Assembly (NCBI GenBank): GCA_951812825.1
Contig: OX638324.1
Span: 754,459-818,458, forward strand
Direction: 5' to 3'
Source of the DNA: an uncultured Dehalococcoidia bacterium
GTDB lineage: Bacteria > Chloroflexota > Dehalococcoidia > Lucifugimonadales > GCA-2712585
DNA length: 64,000 bases
The position numbers were made by a program, and so were the translations under genes. The notes under the pieces were generated by a model. It searched no databases. It was not told where the DNA came from and was given only the letters and a program-made list of their open reading frames with translations. The first letter of the stretch is position 1; every line of letters starts with the position of its first letter. Below are positions 21,782-30,190 of this stretch, in pieces.

Positions 21782-22071
21782 ACGAGTACACCTGATTGAC
21801 AAAGAGACCGACTTTCCGGTGGTGTCGTGGTGGTAGCTTGGGATTATGATGCTCCGTGTACGGGATGGAGGCGGCTTCCATCGCCCTTCGCAGGGGACAT
21901 GCCGCCGAGTGTGACGGGGCATTCCAATAGTAGAATAACAGAGGTTGGATGCTGAGGAGGCTTGGCCTGACCGGGAATCGACCGATGCAGGGCGGGTGAG
22001 AAGCTCCACCAGAATCCATGTTCCCGAAGACACCGGCTTCGAGTCGATAAATCCCAAGAAGGAGGAGATAG

Positions 22072-22827
22072 ATGCACCGGTCAAAGATCTGTTCCATCAG
22101 AGATGCGGGTAAATGCATTCATTTTCTTCCCGTGGCTTGGTTAGTTGCCTTGGCGCTTGTCTTACTGACGATTGTGGCGGGGTGCGGTGGCGGGGAGTCG
22201 CCCGAGCAAGCCACGCCCACCAGTGGCGGCAGCGGCCAGCCTGCCGAGCAAGCGATGCCCACGGCAACGCCAGATCCCACGGAAGCCTCCACCAGTCCGG
22301 GCACCGCCTTTCCCCGGGCGCTCGGCGCAGGCGTGGAGGAGGACTGGGTGGACTGGGACAGGATAGAGAGGGATTGGAAAGCGCTGGTCGCCCTCTACAA
22401 TGCTACCGGAGGCGACAACTGGACCAACAACGAGGGCTGGCTGACCGAAACGCCCTTGAAAGACTGGTACGGCATCTTAATCCTCCGCGATGGAACGGTC
22501 GATAGTCTGTACCTCGGAGACAACAATCTCATCGGAGAGATACCGGCGGAGTTGGGCGAGGGGCCCGAACTGCGAATGTTGAGACTCGACAACAACCAAT
22601 TGAGCGGAGAGATACCGGGGGAGCTGGCCAACTCCACCATGAGAGACCTGAATCTAGCGAACAATCAACTTAGTGAGGAGATTGGGGCAGTATGGGCCGA
22701 TCTCCCCAAGCTGTGGTTTCTGGATCTACGTGGGAACCCGCTGAGCGGCTGCATATCGGCTGATATGAAGTACGTCGGCGCCGACTACTACTACCACTTC
22801 CCTGCAGGCATGACGTATTGTGAGTAG
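22072..22827 (+). CDS. Leucine-rich-repeat lipoprotein
   Basis: A 251-residue exported lipoprotein of unknown partner. After a long basic N terminus, the hydrophobic stretch 19-35 ends in a lipobox (VAGC, Cys38). A Gly/Pro/Thr-rich linker (39-85) follows. The N-terminal LRR cap is the DWKALVALYNATGGDNWTNN segment common in bacterial plant-type LRR proteins, and three to four LRR units follow (LGDNNLIGEIPAEL, LDNNQLSGEIPGEL, LANNQLSEEI, LRGNPLSGCI). A C-terminal YVGADYYYHFPAGMTYCE with one Cys closes the array. GGAGGA five bases before the ATG gives a strong ribosome site. It stands alone among transposon remnants and probably mediates protein or carbohydrate contacts at the surface. Confidence 0.85.
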   Translation: MHRSKICSIRDAGKCIHFLPVAWLVALALVLLTIVAGCGGGESPEQATPTSGGSGQPAEQAMPTATPDPTEASTSPGTAFPRALGAGVEEDWVDWDRIERDWKALVALYNATGGDNWTNNEGWLTETPLKDWYGILILRDGTVDSLYLGDNNLIGEIPAELGEGPELRMLRLDNNQLSGEIPGELANSTMRDLNLANNQLSEEIGAVWADLPKLWFLDLRGNPLSGCISADMKYVGADYYYHFPAGMTYCE

Positions 22828-23365
22828 CGTGGCGACAACAAGTTCTGACGCCAAGAATCTGATGCAAGACGACGGGTTGAGACAGGTCGCTGTCGTCGCC
22901 GCAGATCACCAGACGGGACTGGGCTTCGGGCCCTCTATATCTGAATCTCCCAGCAAAAAGTTCGCAATACGGTGCATTTAGGCCCACCAAAGCGGTTGGG
23001 GACGGTGGGCGCCCGGAACGGCGTGATGCGGCGACGGGCCGAGCCGTGTTGATTCAGGCGTATAGGCGATTCAGGTTGGCGAGTCGTTGGGGGTCGAGGT
23101 CTCGGCCGGCCAGGGCGGGATGGTCGGGACCGTAGCGGTGGGCACGAAATATAATGGTGTCCGAAGTATGCTATGGAACGACCAAGACGCACCAGCCGAC
23201 CAAAGCGGACCATCGAGTCCTACGACCGCCGGAACAAGGAGAGTCAGAACACACCTCCTTCAAGGCGCCTTCAGTGCCGCTCCATCTCCATGAGCACATC
23301 GATCCTCGCACCATCATAGAGGCGACGCGCAAGCATCGTCATTTAATGTGGAGAGTTGGGCAATT
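22828..23365. other. Gene-free stretch with recombinase-end repeat copy 2
   Basis: It contains copy 2 of the direct repeat (22933-22988). On the minus strand at about 23049-23165 a short tail-like frame ends in DLDPQRLANLNRLYA and a stop; upstream it runs into another stop. This looks like the last codons of a lost gene that I cannot name. Nothing else was seen. Confidence 0.5.
22933..22988 (+). repeat. Recombinase-end direct repeat, copy 2
   Basis: About 56 bases at roughly 80% identity to 24793-24848, in the same orientation, including an identical AAAAGTTCGCAATAC core. Read on the minus strand it encodes GGPKCTVLRTFCWEIQI, nearly the C terminus of the serine recombinase at 24795 (GGPGCTVLRTFHWEVQI). 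Confidence 0.8.
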
Positions 23366-23590
23366 ATGAACTTCAGAATACTTCCATTGGTCATTTCATT
23401 GATATCCGTCCTAGTTTCCATGTCCTTGCTTGCAGCCTGTGCGACCGACGAAAAGGCCGAAGTCGAAAGGGCCGACGCCACAGCCATCAGCAGCGGTGGG
23501 CTTCACACCTGCATGTTGCGGGAAGGCGGCTCAGCGGTGTGCTGGGGCGACGACTATTATGGACAGGCAAGCCCGCCTGCCCCTGAATGA
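23366..23590 (+). CDS. Very short lipoprotein with one RCC1-type repeat, probably truncated
   Basis: The frame from the ATG at 23366 (or a GTG at 23348) encodes 74 residues. They comprise a signal sequence ending in a lipobox (LLAAC), an acidic linker, and a single RCC1/BNR-like repeat (ISSGGLHTCMLREGGSAVCW, GDDYYGQASPP). Proteins of this type normally have several such repeats forming a propeller; one repeat cannot. The coding sequence stops after the first repeat and no continuation is visible in the next 200 bases. It lies between two copies of the recombinase-end repeat, so it may be cargo trimmed by recombination. No strong ribosome site is visible. Confidence 0.6.
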   Translation: MNFRILPLVISLISVLVSMSLLAACATDEKAEVERADATAISSGGLHTCMLREGGSAVCWGDDYYGQASPPAPE

Positions 23591-23814
23591 GATGAGCATG
23601 GAGAGACAACATGCCACTAGCCGATAATTCACAAGAATGGTATACGGATGCACGGTTCACCTGTTATCGTTGTACTCCTTACTTGGTGTTGTTGCTTCGT
23701 CAGTAAGGATGACGCGGTGGTCTGTCTTCATACAATCCTCTCTTACACCACCACTATGGGACACTACTTTGGCTTACCAGCACCCTCCCCTTTATCAAGC
23801 GGGATATTGACGGA

Positions 23815-24666
23815 ATGAGAACCACATTTACTATCACAGACGACATACGCAAAGAGTTGGAATGCCGCGGGTTGGCGCTGGAGACCGTCTTTGTGGACGA
23901 TGGTTCTCCAGATACCCTGGTGATGGTGTTTCGAGTCGATCCTCTTCCTGGGACAAGTCCAGCGACCCCGGCCGTCATAAAGTTCTCAAAGAGCGAGTTC
24001 GCCATCCCCGTCGCAGAGGAAATTCAGCTTGGGACACTTCGATACTATCGCGAATACGAGGGCGAGGGCGAGGGCATCCGGGACGAGATGGAGGGACGCT
24101 TTCAAGAAGACATCACTCAGACTGTGTTGAGGCGCATGGGACGATCTGGTCGGGGCGGTTCGTTCTCGGCCCAGGTTGAAATGGGCGTCGAAGACCAGTG
24201 GGTCTTCTGCACATCTGTCGTGTCAAAGTGGGCAGCGAGCTTGAGCATCGGACAGCTGGGAAAGTGTTTCAGCTACGGGTGCGGAACGCAAATCCGCGAC
24301 CCCGGGGCGTTCGCCCAAGAATTGGGCGCGGTGTTCGCTTCCCATACTTCATGGGACGATGTCCAGCTGGCTGGCCACCATAAGGTCTTGCAGTTGCTTG
24401 CGTCCGTGGTGCACATAAGACGCACGATCCACGTCTATCACGGTGCTGTGTGTTACCCCGCCGCCTCTGCCGAGGTGGTGCGCGCCTTTCCAGAATACCA
24501 CCAGCCTGCAATCGTGCCTTTCCAGAAGCGTCCGGATTTTGAGTGGGAACGGGAATATCGGTTCGTGGTCAACTTCCCTGGCGAACCCCAGGCCAAGAAG
24601 CTTCGTCTTCCCATAACTGCAGAACTTCGCGGTCTAGCCAGCGTGGTGTGGCAAGTACCGACATAG
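23815..24666 (+). CDS. Hypothetical protein, DUF2971-like
   Basis: A 283-residue soluble protein without signal or membrane segments. Features are LGTLRYYREYEGEGEGIRDE near residue 75, reminiscent of the LRxYxxxExxRGDxxEG start of DUF2971 proteins, and FQKRPDFEWEREYRFVVNFP near residue 240, reminiscent of their hKxxxWxxEREYRh end. DUF2971 proteins have no well-defined activity and are common in defence islands and mobile regions. It lies between recombinase-end repeats 2 and 3, so I infer it is cargo of a mobile unit. The family link is by motif only. Confidence 0.55.
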   Translation: MRTTFTITDDIRKELECRGLALETVFVDDGSPDTLVMVFRVDPLPGTSPATPAVIKFSKSEFAIPVAEEIQLGTLRYYREYEGEGEGIRDEMEGRFQEDITQTVLRRMGRSGRGGSFSAQVEMGVEDQWVFCTSVVSKWAASLSIGQLGKCFSYGCGTQIRDPGAFAQELGAVFASHTSWDDVQLAGHHKVLQLLASVVHIRRTIHVYHGAVCYPAASAEVVRAFPEYHQPAIVPFQKRPDFEWEREYRFVVNFPGEPQAKKLRLPITAELRGLASVVWQVPT

Positions 24667-24792
24667 GGGTGGCGGTAAGCCGAAGCAGACAGAAGGTAGG
24701 CCCGTGCAGGGTAATGGGAAAGGTAAAGGTAAAGCCTCCAACTTGCCAGGGTTGGAGGTTCTTGCGGCATGGATGGAGGCCGTCGGCTGGCC

Positions 24793-24848
24793 TTTTATAT
24801 TTGGACCTCCCAGTGAAAAGTTCGCAATACAGTACATCCCGGCCCACC
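24793..24848 (+). repeat. Recombinase-end direct repeat, copy 3
   Basis: This copy overlaps the last codons of the serine-recombinase pseudogene. With copy 2 it brackets 1.8 kb containing the RCC1 lipoprotein and the DUF2971-like gene. Adjacency to the recombinase gene end fits an attachment site, but the crossover point is not known. Confidence 0.75.
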
Positions 24849-26161
24849 ATAGTGTACTGAATTCATAACAACCCCTTCGACTAGGGCCACTTCATCTACG
24901 TTCCCACCCCCAATGGGGCTGTCCCCCGGGGTTGGTAGGGTGTAGCGGATGGAAGCCTTTCCCGGCTTCACCCGAATCTCCTTCACGAAGGACCGGATGA
25001 AGGCCCGCGTTCCCGTCAAGTCGCTGGTCCTCAGATACTTCCTCATATCCTTGGCAAATGCGGCTATAGTTTCCATCCTGTCCAATGTTACCCTTCGCCG
25101 CTTCAGGATTGTCCTCGCCTCTTCCTCCGTGGCCTCCAGATTCTCCTTCCTCTCACGGAGTTCCCTGATCCGGTCCGCGGCGTCTACGATGTCAAGCTTA
25201 GTCATCTCAACCACCTGCCACACCCTTCCCAGCCGCCCCTTCACCTCGTCAAGCTCCTTCCTGATGGTCTTCAACCTCTTGCGCTGGTCCCTGGCCTCCC
25301 CGTCCATCTCCTCATCCACAATCTTCACCAGGTCCCTGATGTTGGACTCGGTCAGGACGTTCTCCCGGATATTCTTGACGATCAGCCCCTCAAAGTGTTT
25401 CGCGTTGAGCCTGGGGTCTGGCAGGTCCGCCTGCCCTGCATCAGCAGGGACCGGCAAGCGTAGTAGGTGTACTTGCCGCCCTTGGCTTCCGATGCCGTGA
25501 GCGCCTTGCGGCAACTCTCACATCTTGCAAGGCCGCTGAGCAGATAGGGACTGGAGGACCTCCTGGGATGTTCGATCCTGGGAGCCCGGGAGCGGAGAAG
25601 GGCAGACACCTGGCGGAAATTACGCTTGGTGACCAGGGGGGGAGGCCTTGTTCAATCGCACCGGAGGTGCTCCATCTCTGGCGTTGACACCCCAGACCAA
25701 GGTGCCCGTGTAGACTTCGTTATTCAGAAGGCTGTGAACCGAGTTCTTGTGCCACCGCTTTCCCGTTGGACTGGGAATGCCATCCCTGTTCATGGCCTTG
25801 GTAATGTCAAGGAGTTCTTGCCCTCAAGGGCCATGTCGAACATGCGCCGCACTATGGGAGCCTTCTCCTTGTCCACCTCCAGCCGAGGCCGCTTTTTAAC
25901 CCCGTCCTGTACGTACACCTTCCTGTACCCGAAGGGTGGTCTGGCAGTGACCCAGAAACCCCGTGAAGCCGCCTCCCGCATTCCCCGGATCACTTCCTGG
26001 GCCAGGTTCTCGCTGTAGAACTCGTCCACCGACTCGATGATGGCCTCCATCAGCTTGCCCGTAGGGGAATCGTTAGCGTGTTCGGTGATTGAGGTGACCC
26101 TTATCCCTCTGCGCCGGAGCATGAACTTGAAGGCCACGGCATGTTCCCGCTTCCTGCTCAT
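24795..26161 (-). pseudogene. Large serine recombinase, 5'-truncated and frameshifted
   Basis: Three minus-strand pieces make one recombinase. The first (26161-25790) holds the end of the resolvase domain (FKFMLRRRGIRVTSITEHAN, then the DEFYSENLAQEVIRGMREAA helix). The second (25609-25382) has the zinc ribbon (GLARCESCRKAL, YYACRS). The third (to 24795) has the long coiled coil and the C-terminal domain (FIRSFVKEIRVKPGKASIRY). Between the first two pieces a further frame gives SPTGKRWHKNSVHSLLNNEV, so at least two frameshifts exist. The first 70 or so residues, including the catalytic serine, are missing. The first piece starts two bases after the stop of the SulP gene, which marks a deletion or insertion junction. 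Inactive as read. Confidence 0.85.
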
Positions 26162-26163
26162 CC

Positions 26164-27849
26164 TTATCTATACTTGCGAGTTAGGAGCGCCCACGCTGTA
26201 TCCCTCGCCTCGTCCCAGGTGCGAACTATCCGGCTCTCTGGAACTCGCTTCAGAACATTGAGGGCGAGAATCGTCCGCCTTGGCATCCCGGAAAGGCCCA
26301 TCACCACACAATCAGTATTCTGCAACATTGCGGTGTCCACCAACTGCTCCACCACCAGCGCCGCGCTATCATCCAGGTACACGGTATCCGAGAAATCAAG
26401 AATCACCACTTCATGGTCTCGAATATCTGCACCTATGGTGTCAATCAGTTTGCTGGAGGACGCTACCGTAAAGGTTCCCTTAAGCGCCACCAGACCCACC
26501 CTGGCTGAGAAGCGGTCCACGTCGTCCCACCTCGCACCAGTGCCAAAGAAGGCCTGATCAAGAATTGGCACAGAGACTACACTGTCCATCTCCAGCTGCT
26601 CAAACTGCCGCGCATTGGTCACTGCAGCAGCAATCATTCCCACGGCCACAGCCGCGACCAGGTCCAGAAACACAGTCAATCCCAGCGTCAGGAGCATCAC
26701 CACCATGTGCTCTCGTTGCACCTTGTGCACCCGCATCACAAATCGCCAGTCTATGGTATCCAGCGCAACCTTCACCAGAATTCCGGCAAGTACGGCGTTT
26801 GGTATAGAGGCCACAAAGTCCCCCATAACCAAAACCATCACCACCAGTATGGCCACCGACGCCACTCCCGCCACCAGCGTCGCCCCGCCGGCCTGGATGT
26901 TCGCCACAGTGCTGGGGGTTGCGCCGGATCCCGGTAGGCCCCTGATGAATCCCGTGAAAACATTGCCGATGCCTTGTGCCAGCAGCTCCCTGCTCGGGTC
27001 GTGCCGCGTCCGTGTCATCGAGTCTCCCACCAGCGCAGTTAGCAGCGTATCCACAGAACCTACTAGAGCAATAACCAAAGCTGGCTCAATCGAGCTCGCC
27101 AGCACGCCGGGAGATAAGTCCGGTAGTTGGAAGGAGGGCAACGCTGTGGACACTGCGCCTATTGTCGGCGCCTCCGTGAGCCAGGCCACCCCCAACAGTG
27201 ACCCAATCAATAGAGCTGCCAGTGTGGAGGGTAAAAAGCGATCGAATCTATTTGGCCAGAATATAGCCACCCCTAGGGTCACGGCAGCTATTAGAAGTGC
27301 GCCACCATCAAAGTGCTCAACCACGTCCGGAAGATTCTGCAGCGTGCCAATTGGTCCCCCCATTGCGGCAGGCGCGCCAAGGAAGGGCAGAATCTGCACC
27401 AGAATGATTATCACTCCCACCCCGGTCATAAAGCCCGAAATGACCGAATAGGGAGTGTATGTTACGTAACGCCCGATTCTAAGAAGCCCAAACAATATCT
27501 GAATCAGGCCCGCCATTATGACTATGGTGAATGCTTCGGCGATGTTGTCCGCATGGGCGGCAACAATCACCGCCATTGCCACCGTCATTGATCCTGTAGG
27601 CCCGGATATCAGGGAGCGCGTCCCGCCGAACACTGCGGCAAAGAAACCGACCGATATTGCGCCATATATGCCCGCCGACGGCCCCAGTCCTGCCGCCAAC
27701 CCAAAGGCCAAGGCCACCGGCAGACCCACCACCGCCGCAGTAACGCCACCAAGAATATCACCGCGAAGGGTTTGAAGGTTGTAACTTAGCCCGGAAAGTT
27801 GTATGCGCCTCAGCAAGGAGAGTCCCGTTCGCAGTGAACTATCGGCCAA
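26164..27849 (-). CDS. SulP-family anion transporter with STAS domain
   Basis: A 561-residue secondary transporter of the SLC26/SulP family, exporting or importing sulfate, bicarbonate or another anion across the cytoplasmic membrane. Residues about 20-420 form 10-12 hydrophobic helices beginning with the LRGDILGGVTAAVVGLPVAL segment conserved in SulP. Residues about 440-555 are a STAS domain (VALKGTFTVASSSKLI; VVILDFSDTVYLDDSAALVV). The Asp-Ser-Ala in that last motif stands where many STAS domains have Asp-x-Ser/Thr/Ala before the regulatory helix. The start is a TTG without a clear ribosome site, so the N terminus is uncertain. Its stop is two bases from the broken recombinase frame. The transported anion is not evident. 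Confidence 0.92.
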   Translation of the reverse strand: MADSSLRTGLSLLRRIQLSGLSYNLQTLRGDILGGVTAAVVGLPVALAFGLAAGLGPSAGIYGAISVGFFAAVFGGTRSLISGPTGSMTVAMAVIVAAHADNIAEAFTIVIMAGLIQILFGLLRIGRYVTYTPYSVISGFMTGVGVIIILVQILPFLGAPAAMGGPIGTLQNLPDVVEHFDGGALLIAAVTLGVAIFWPNRFDRFLPSTLAALLIGSLLGVAWLTEAPTIGAVSTALPSFQLPDLSPGVLASSIEPALVIALVGSVDTLLTALVGDSMTRTRHDPSRELLAQGIGNVFTGFIRGLPGSGATPSTVANIQAGGATLVAGVASVAILVVMVLVMGDFVASIPNAVLAGILVKVALDTIDWRFVMRVHKVQREHMVVMLLTLGLTVFLDLVAAVAVGMIAAAVTNARQFEQLEMDSVVSVPILDQAFFGTGARWDDVDRFSARVGLVALKGTFTVASSSKLIDTIGADIRDHEVVILDFSDTVYLDDSAALVVEQLVDTAMLQNTDCVVMGLSGMPRRTILALNVLKRVPESRIVRTWDEARDTAWALLTRKYR

Positions 27850-27980
27850 TTGTGAGTAATCATGCTATTCTTATCCAAATGTTCATAACTCTACAACGAC
27901 CATAGCCCTGAAGCAGAATCCCTCCCCTCCGTCGAATATCCTGACAAACCCATAATCGCCCAACTGCACTGCCCCCAACC

Positions 27981-28775
27981 CTAAATCGTCGCGTGTAGCG
28001 CTCCCCCATCCAGGCTGATGTTCTGTCCCGTAATGTACCCCGCCCTCTCCGACGCCAGAAACGCTATCAGGTCTCCCATCTCTTCGGGCCGGCCTAGTCG
28101 CCGCATCGGAATCTGGTGCGCAGCCTCCCGCATCAACTGCTCCGCATTCTTGCCCGTACCCTCCGCCATCGCACCGTACAGCGCCGTCATACGCCCCGTC
28201 ATCACCTGCCCGGGATGCACGTTGTTCACTGTAATGTTGAAGCTCGCCAACTCGTTGGAAAGCATCTTGGAGTAGCCCACCACCGCCAGCCGACTCGAAG
28301 TAGAAAGCACCAGATTCAGCACCGGCTCCCGCACAGCGTTGGAAAGCAGATTGATAATGCGCCCCCATCGTTGCTGCTTCATGTACGGAATAACCTCCCG
28401 GCTCATCCGCATCGCGCTCATGAAATTCTGCTCCAGCGCGTCGTACCACGCGTCATCCTTGATCTCCGAAGGTCTCGCCGGCGGTGGCCCTCCGATGTTG
28501 TTCACCACCACGTCTATTCGCTCGAAACGATTAAACGTGTCCCGCACCACCATCTTGATGTTCTCCGGTTTGGATAGATCGGCGGGTATTGCCATGACGT
28601 GTCTCTGCGACGCCAGCCTCGCTATCTCCATCTCCACCTTTCGAAGCTCTGATTCCGTACGGGCGCAGATGGTGACCAGCGCCCCCTCCCTTGCAAGGGC
28701 CATGGCCGTTGCCTTGCCCATACCCTTGCTGGATCCCCCTACAATGGCTACCCGGTCTCTTAGCCCTAAGTCCAC
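27981..28775 (-). CDS. SDR-family oxidoreductase lacking the usual catalytic tyrosine
   Basis: A 264-residue Rossmann-fold protein of the classical SDR type. The dinucleotide-binding motif is GGSSKGMG (13-20), followed by NNIGG (92-96) and a Ser in NLLSNAV (145). In the place of the YxxxK motif the sequence is SRLAVVGYSK, with Lys170 but Val at position 166 where the catalytic Tyr belongs. The C-terminal PGQVMTGR and ITGQNISLDGG segments are typical. The protein should bind NAD(P)H but may not be a standard dehydrogenase; a divergent SDR branch with a similar change is known. A GTG start has GGGAGG eight bases upstream. It follows the CaiB gene on the same strand by 77 bases and is likely in the same operon. 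Confidence 0.88.
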   Translation of the reverse strand: MDLGLRDRVAIVGGSSKGMGKATAMALAREGALVTICARTESELRKVEMEIARLASQRHVMAIPADLSKPENIKMVVRDTFNRFERIDVVVNNIGGPPPARPSEIKDDAWYDALEQNFMSAMRMSREVIPYMKQQRWGRIINLLSNAVREPVLNLVLSTSSRLAVVGYSKMLSNELASFNITVNNVHPGQVMTGRMTALYGAMAEGTGKNAEQLMREAAHQIPMRRLGRPEEMGDLIAFLASERAGYITGQNISLDGGALHATI

Positions 28776-28852
28776 TTCCGAAACCTCCCGGCTTGCTAGG
28801 CCAAATCATAGCCAAACCCGCCTACCAAGACAAGGCTAATCTCAGATCGCCG

Positions 28853-30040
28853 TCAGATTACCTTCCGATCCCCTAACTCTCCAATCTCCTCCGTCGAATA
28901 CCCCAACTCTCGCAGTATCTCCACGGAATGCTCCCCCAACTCCGGTGGCGGCGCGTCAATCGCCCCGGGAGTGGCCGAAAACTTTATCGGTATCCCCGTC
29001 TGCTCTATCTCCCCCGCAGACGGATGCTGAACTGTCAGCCGCATCTCCCGTTCATTCACCTGGGGGTCTCCGAAAACGTCCGCCAGGTCGTTAATGGGCC
29101 CGCAAGGAACTCCTGCCCCCTCCAGAATACCCACCCAGTGTTGAGCGTCAGCCTTCCGAAATTCTGCCTGCAGCAGGTCGATCAGCTCCTCACGGTTGTT
29201 CACCCTGTCTCGATTCAGCGCAAATCTAGGATGGTCCACCAGGTCCATCCGTCCCATTGCCTCACAAAACCGCCCCCAAAACCTCTCGTTGCCCACCGCC
29301 ACGTTCACAAACTTCCCATCGGCGCCCATAAACGCCTGGTACGGCGCCAGATTGGGATGCGCCGCCCCCACCCGCGCCGGTGGTGCCCCCGTGGCAAAAT
29401 ACGTACCCGCCTGGTACGTGAGCCAGGATACCTGCAAGTCCAGCATCGAAACGTCGATGTACTGCCCCTTCCCCCTCCGCTCCCGATGAAACAACGCTAC
29501 CGTAATCGCGTATGCCGCCAGCATTCCCGCCCCAATGTCCGTCAGCGCAATTCCCATCTTCTGCGGCTCTCCGTCCGGCTCCCCCGTCAAACTCATAATC
29601 CCCCCCAGCCCCTGCATCATCTGATCGTAAGCAGGCTTCCTACGATAAGGCCCCGTTTGCCCGAACCCAGAAATCGACGCATAAACAATCTTCGAATTCA
29701 CTCCCTTCACCGTCTCAAAATCAATCCCCAGCCGGTCCACCACGCCGGGCGTAAAATTCTCCACCACCACGTCCGCGTCTTTCGCCAGCTTCATGAAAAC
29801 CTCCCGACCAGCGGGTTCCTTCAGGTTCAGCGTCAGGCTTCTCTTGTTCCGGTTGATGGACAAAAAATACGCGCTTTCGCCTTTCACAAATGGCGGTCCC
29901 CACTGGCGAGTGTCATCTCCCCTACCAGGAATCTCAATCTTGATAACGTCCGCCCCGTAGTCCCCCAGCATCAAAGTGCAGTACGGGCCCGCAAGGGCAC
30001 GGGTGAGGTCAAGAACTCGTATGCCGCTCAGGGCTTTCAT
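28853..30040 (-). CDS. CaiB/BaiF family CoA-transferase
   Basis: A 395-residue class III CoA-transferase that moves CoA between carboxylic acids. It begins with the conserved GIRVLDLTRALAGPYCTLML segment, has ENFTPGVVDRLGIDF, and carries Asp139 in KPAYDQMMQG, the position that forms the aspartyl-CoA intermediate. The GEIEQTGIPIKFSATPG stretch closes the family pattern. AAGGAG lies six bases before the ATG. It is transcribed away from the amidohydrolase gene, with the SDR gene downstream. Together these suggest activation and oxidation of an organic acid, which cannot be identified from sequence. Such transferases are numerous in SAR202 genomes. Confidence 0.93.
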   Translation of the reverse strand: MKALSGIRVLDLTRALAGPYCTLMLGDYGADVIKIEIPGRGDDTRQWGPPFVKGESAYFLSINRNKRSLTLNLKEPAGREVFMKLAKDADVVVENFTPGVVDRLGIDFETVKGVNSKIVYASISGFGQTGPYRRKPAYDQMMQGLGGIMSLTGEPDGEPQKMGIALTDIGAGMLAAYAITVALFHRERRGKGQYIDVSMLDLQVSWLTYQAGTYFATGAPPARVGAAHPNLAPYQAFMGADGKFVNVAVGNERFWGRFCEAMGRMDLVDHPRFALNRDRVNNREELIDLLQAEFRKADAQHWVGILEGAGVPCGPINDLADVFGDPQVNEREMRLTVQHPSAGEIEQTGIPIKFSATPGAIDAPPPELGEHSVEILRELGYSTEEIGELGDRKVI

Positions 30041-30092
30041 ACCAACTCCTTCAACAATTTGCCAACCATACTATCACAGCCCATTCCACAGG

Positions 30093-30121
30093 TTGACACA
30101 ACAACCCAACAATTCCATAAT
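30093..30121 (+). promoter_or_regulatory. Promoter of the amidohydrolase gene
   Basis: TTGACA (30093-30098), 17 bases, then CATAAT (30116-30121) fit a vegetative sigma factor promoter almost perfectly. It lies 70 bases before the start of the plus-strand amidohydrolase, in the gap between divergent genes. A second TTGACA at 30132 lacks a well-spaced partner. Confidence 0.6.
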
Positions 30122-30190
30122 CCGACTGGACTTGACACGCTCAATTCGGTAATATCTAACCAATTTCATAACTGAAAATCGTAGGAGGGA

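Noticed and set aside
30132-30160. Second TTGACA before the amidohydrolase gene as an extra promoter
   Set aside because: The nearest -10-like TAATAT lies only 12 bases away, and TATCTA 15 bases away; the upstream pair with 17-base spacing is much better.
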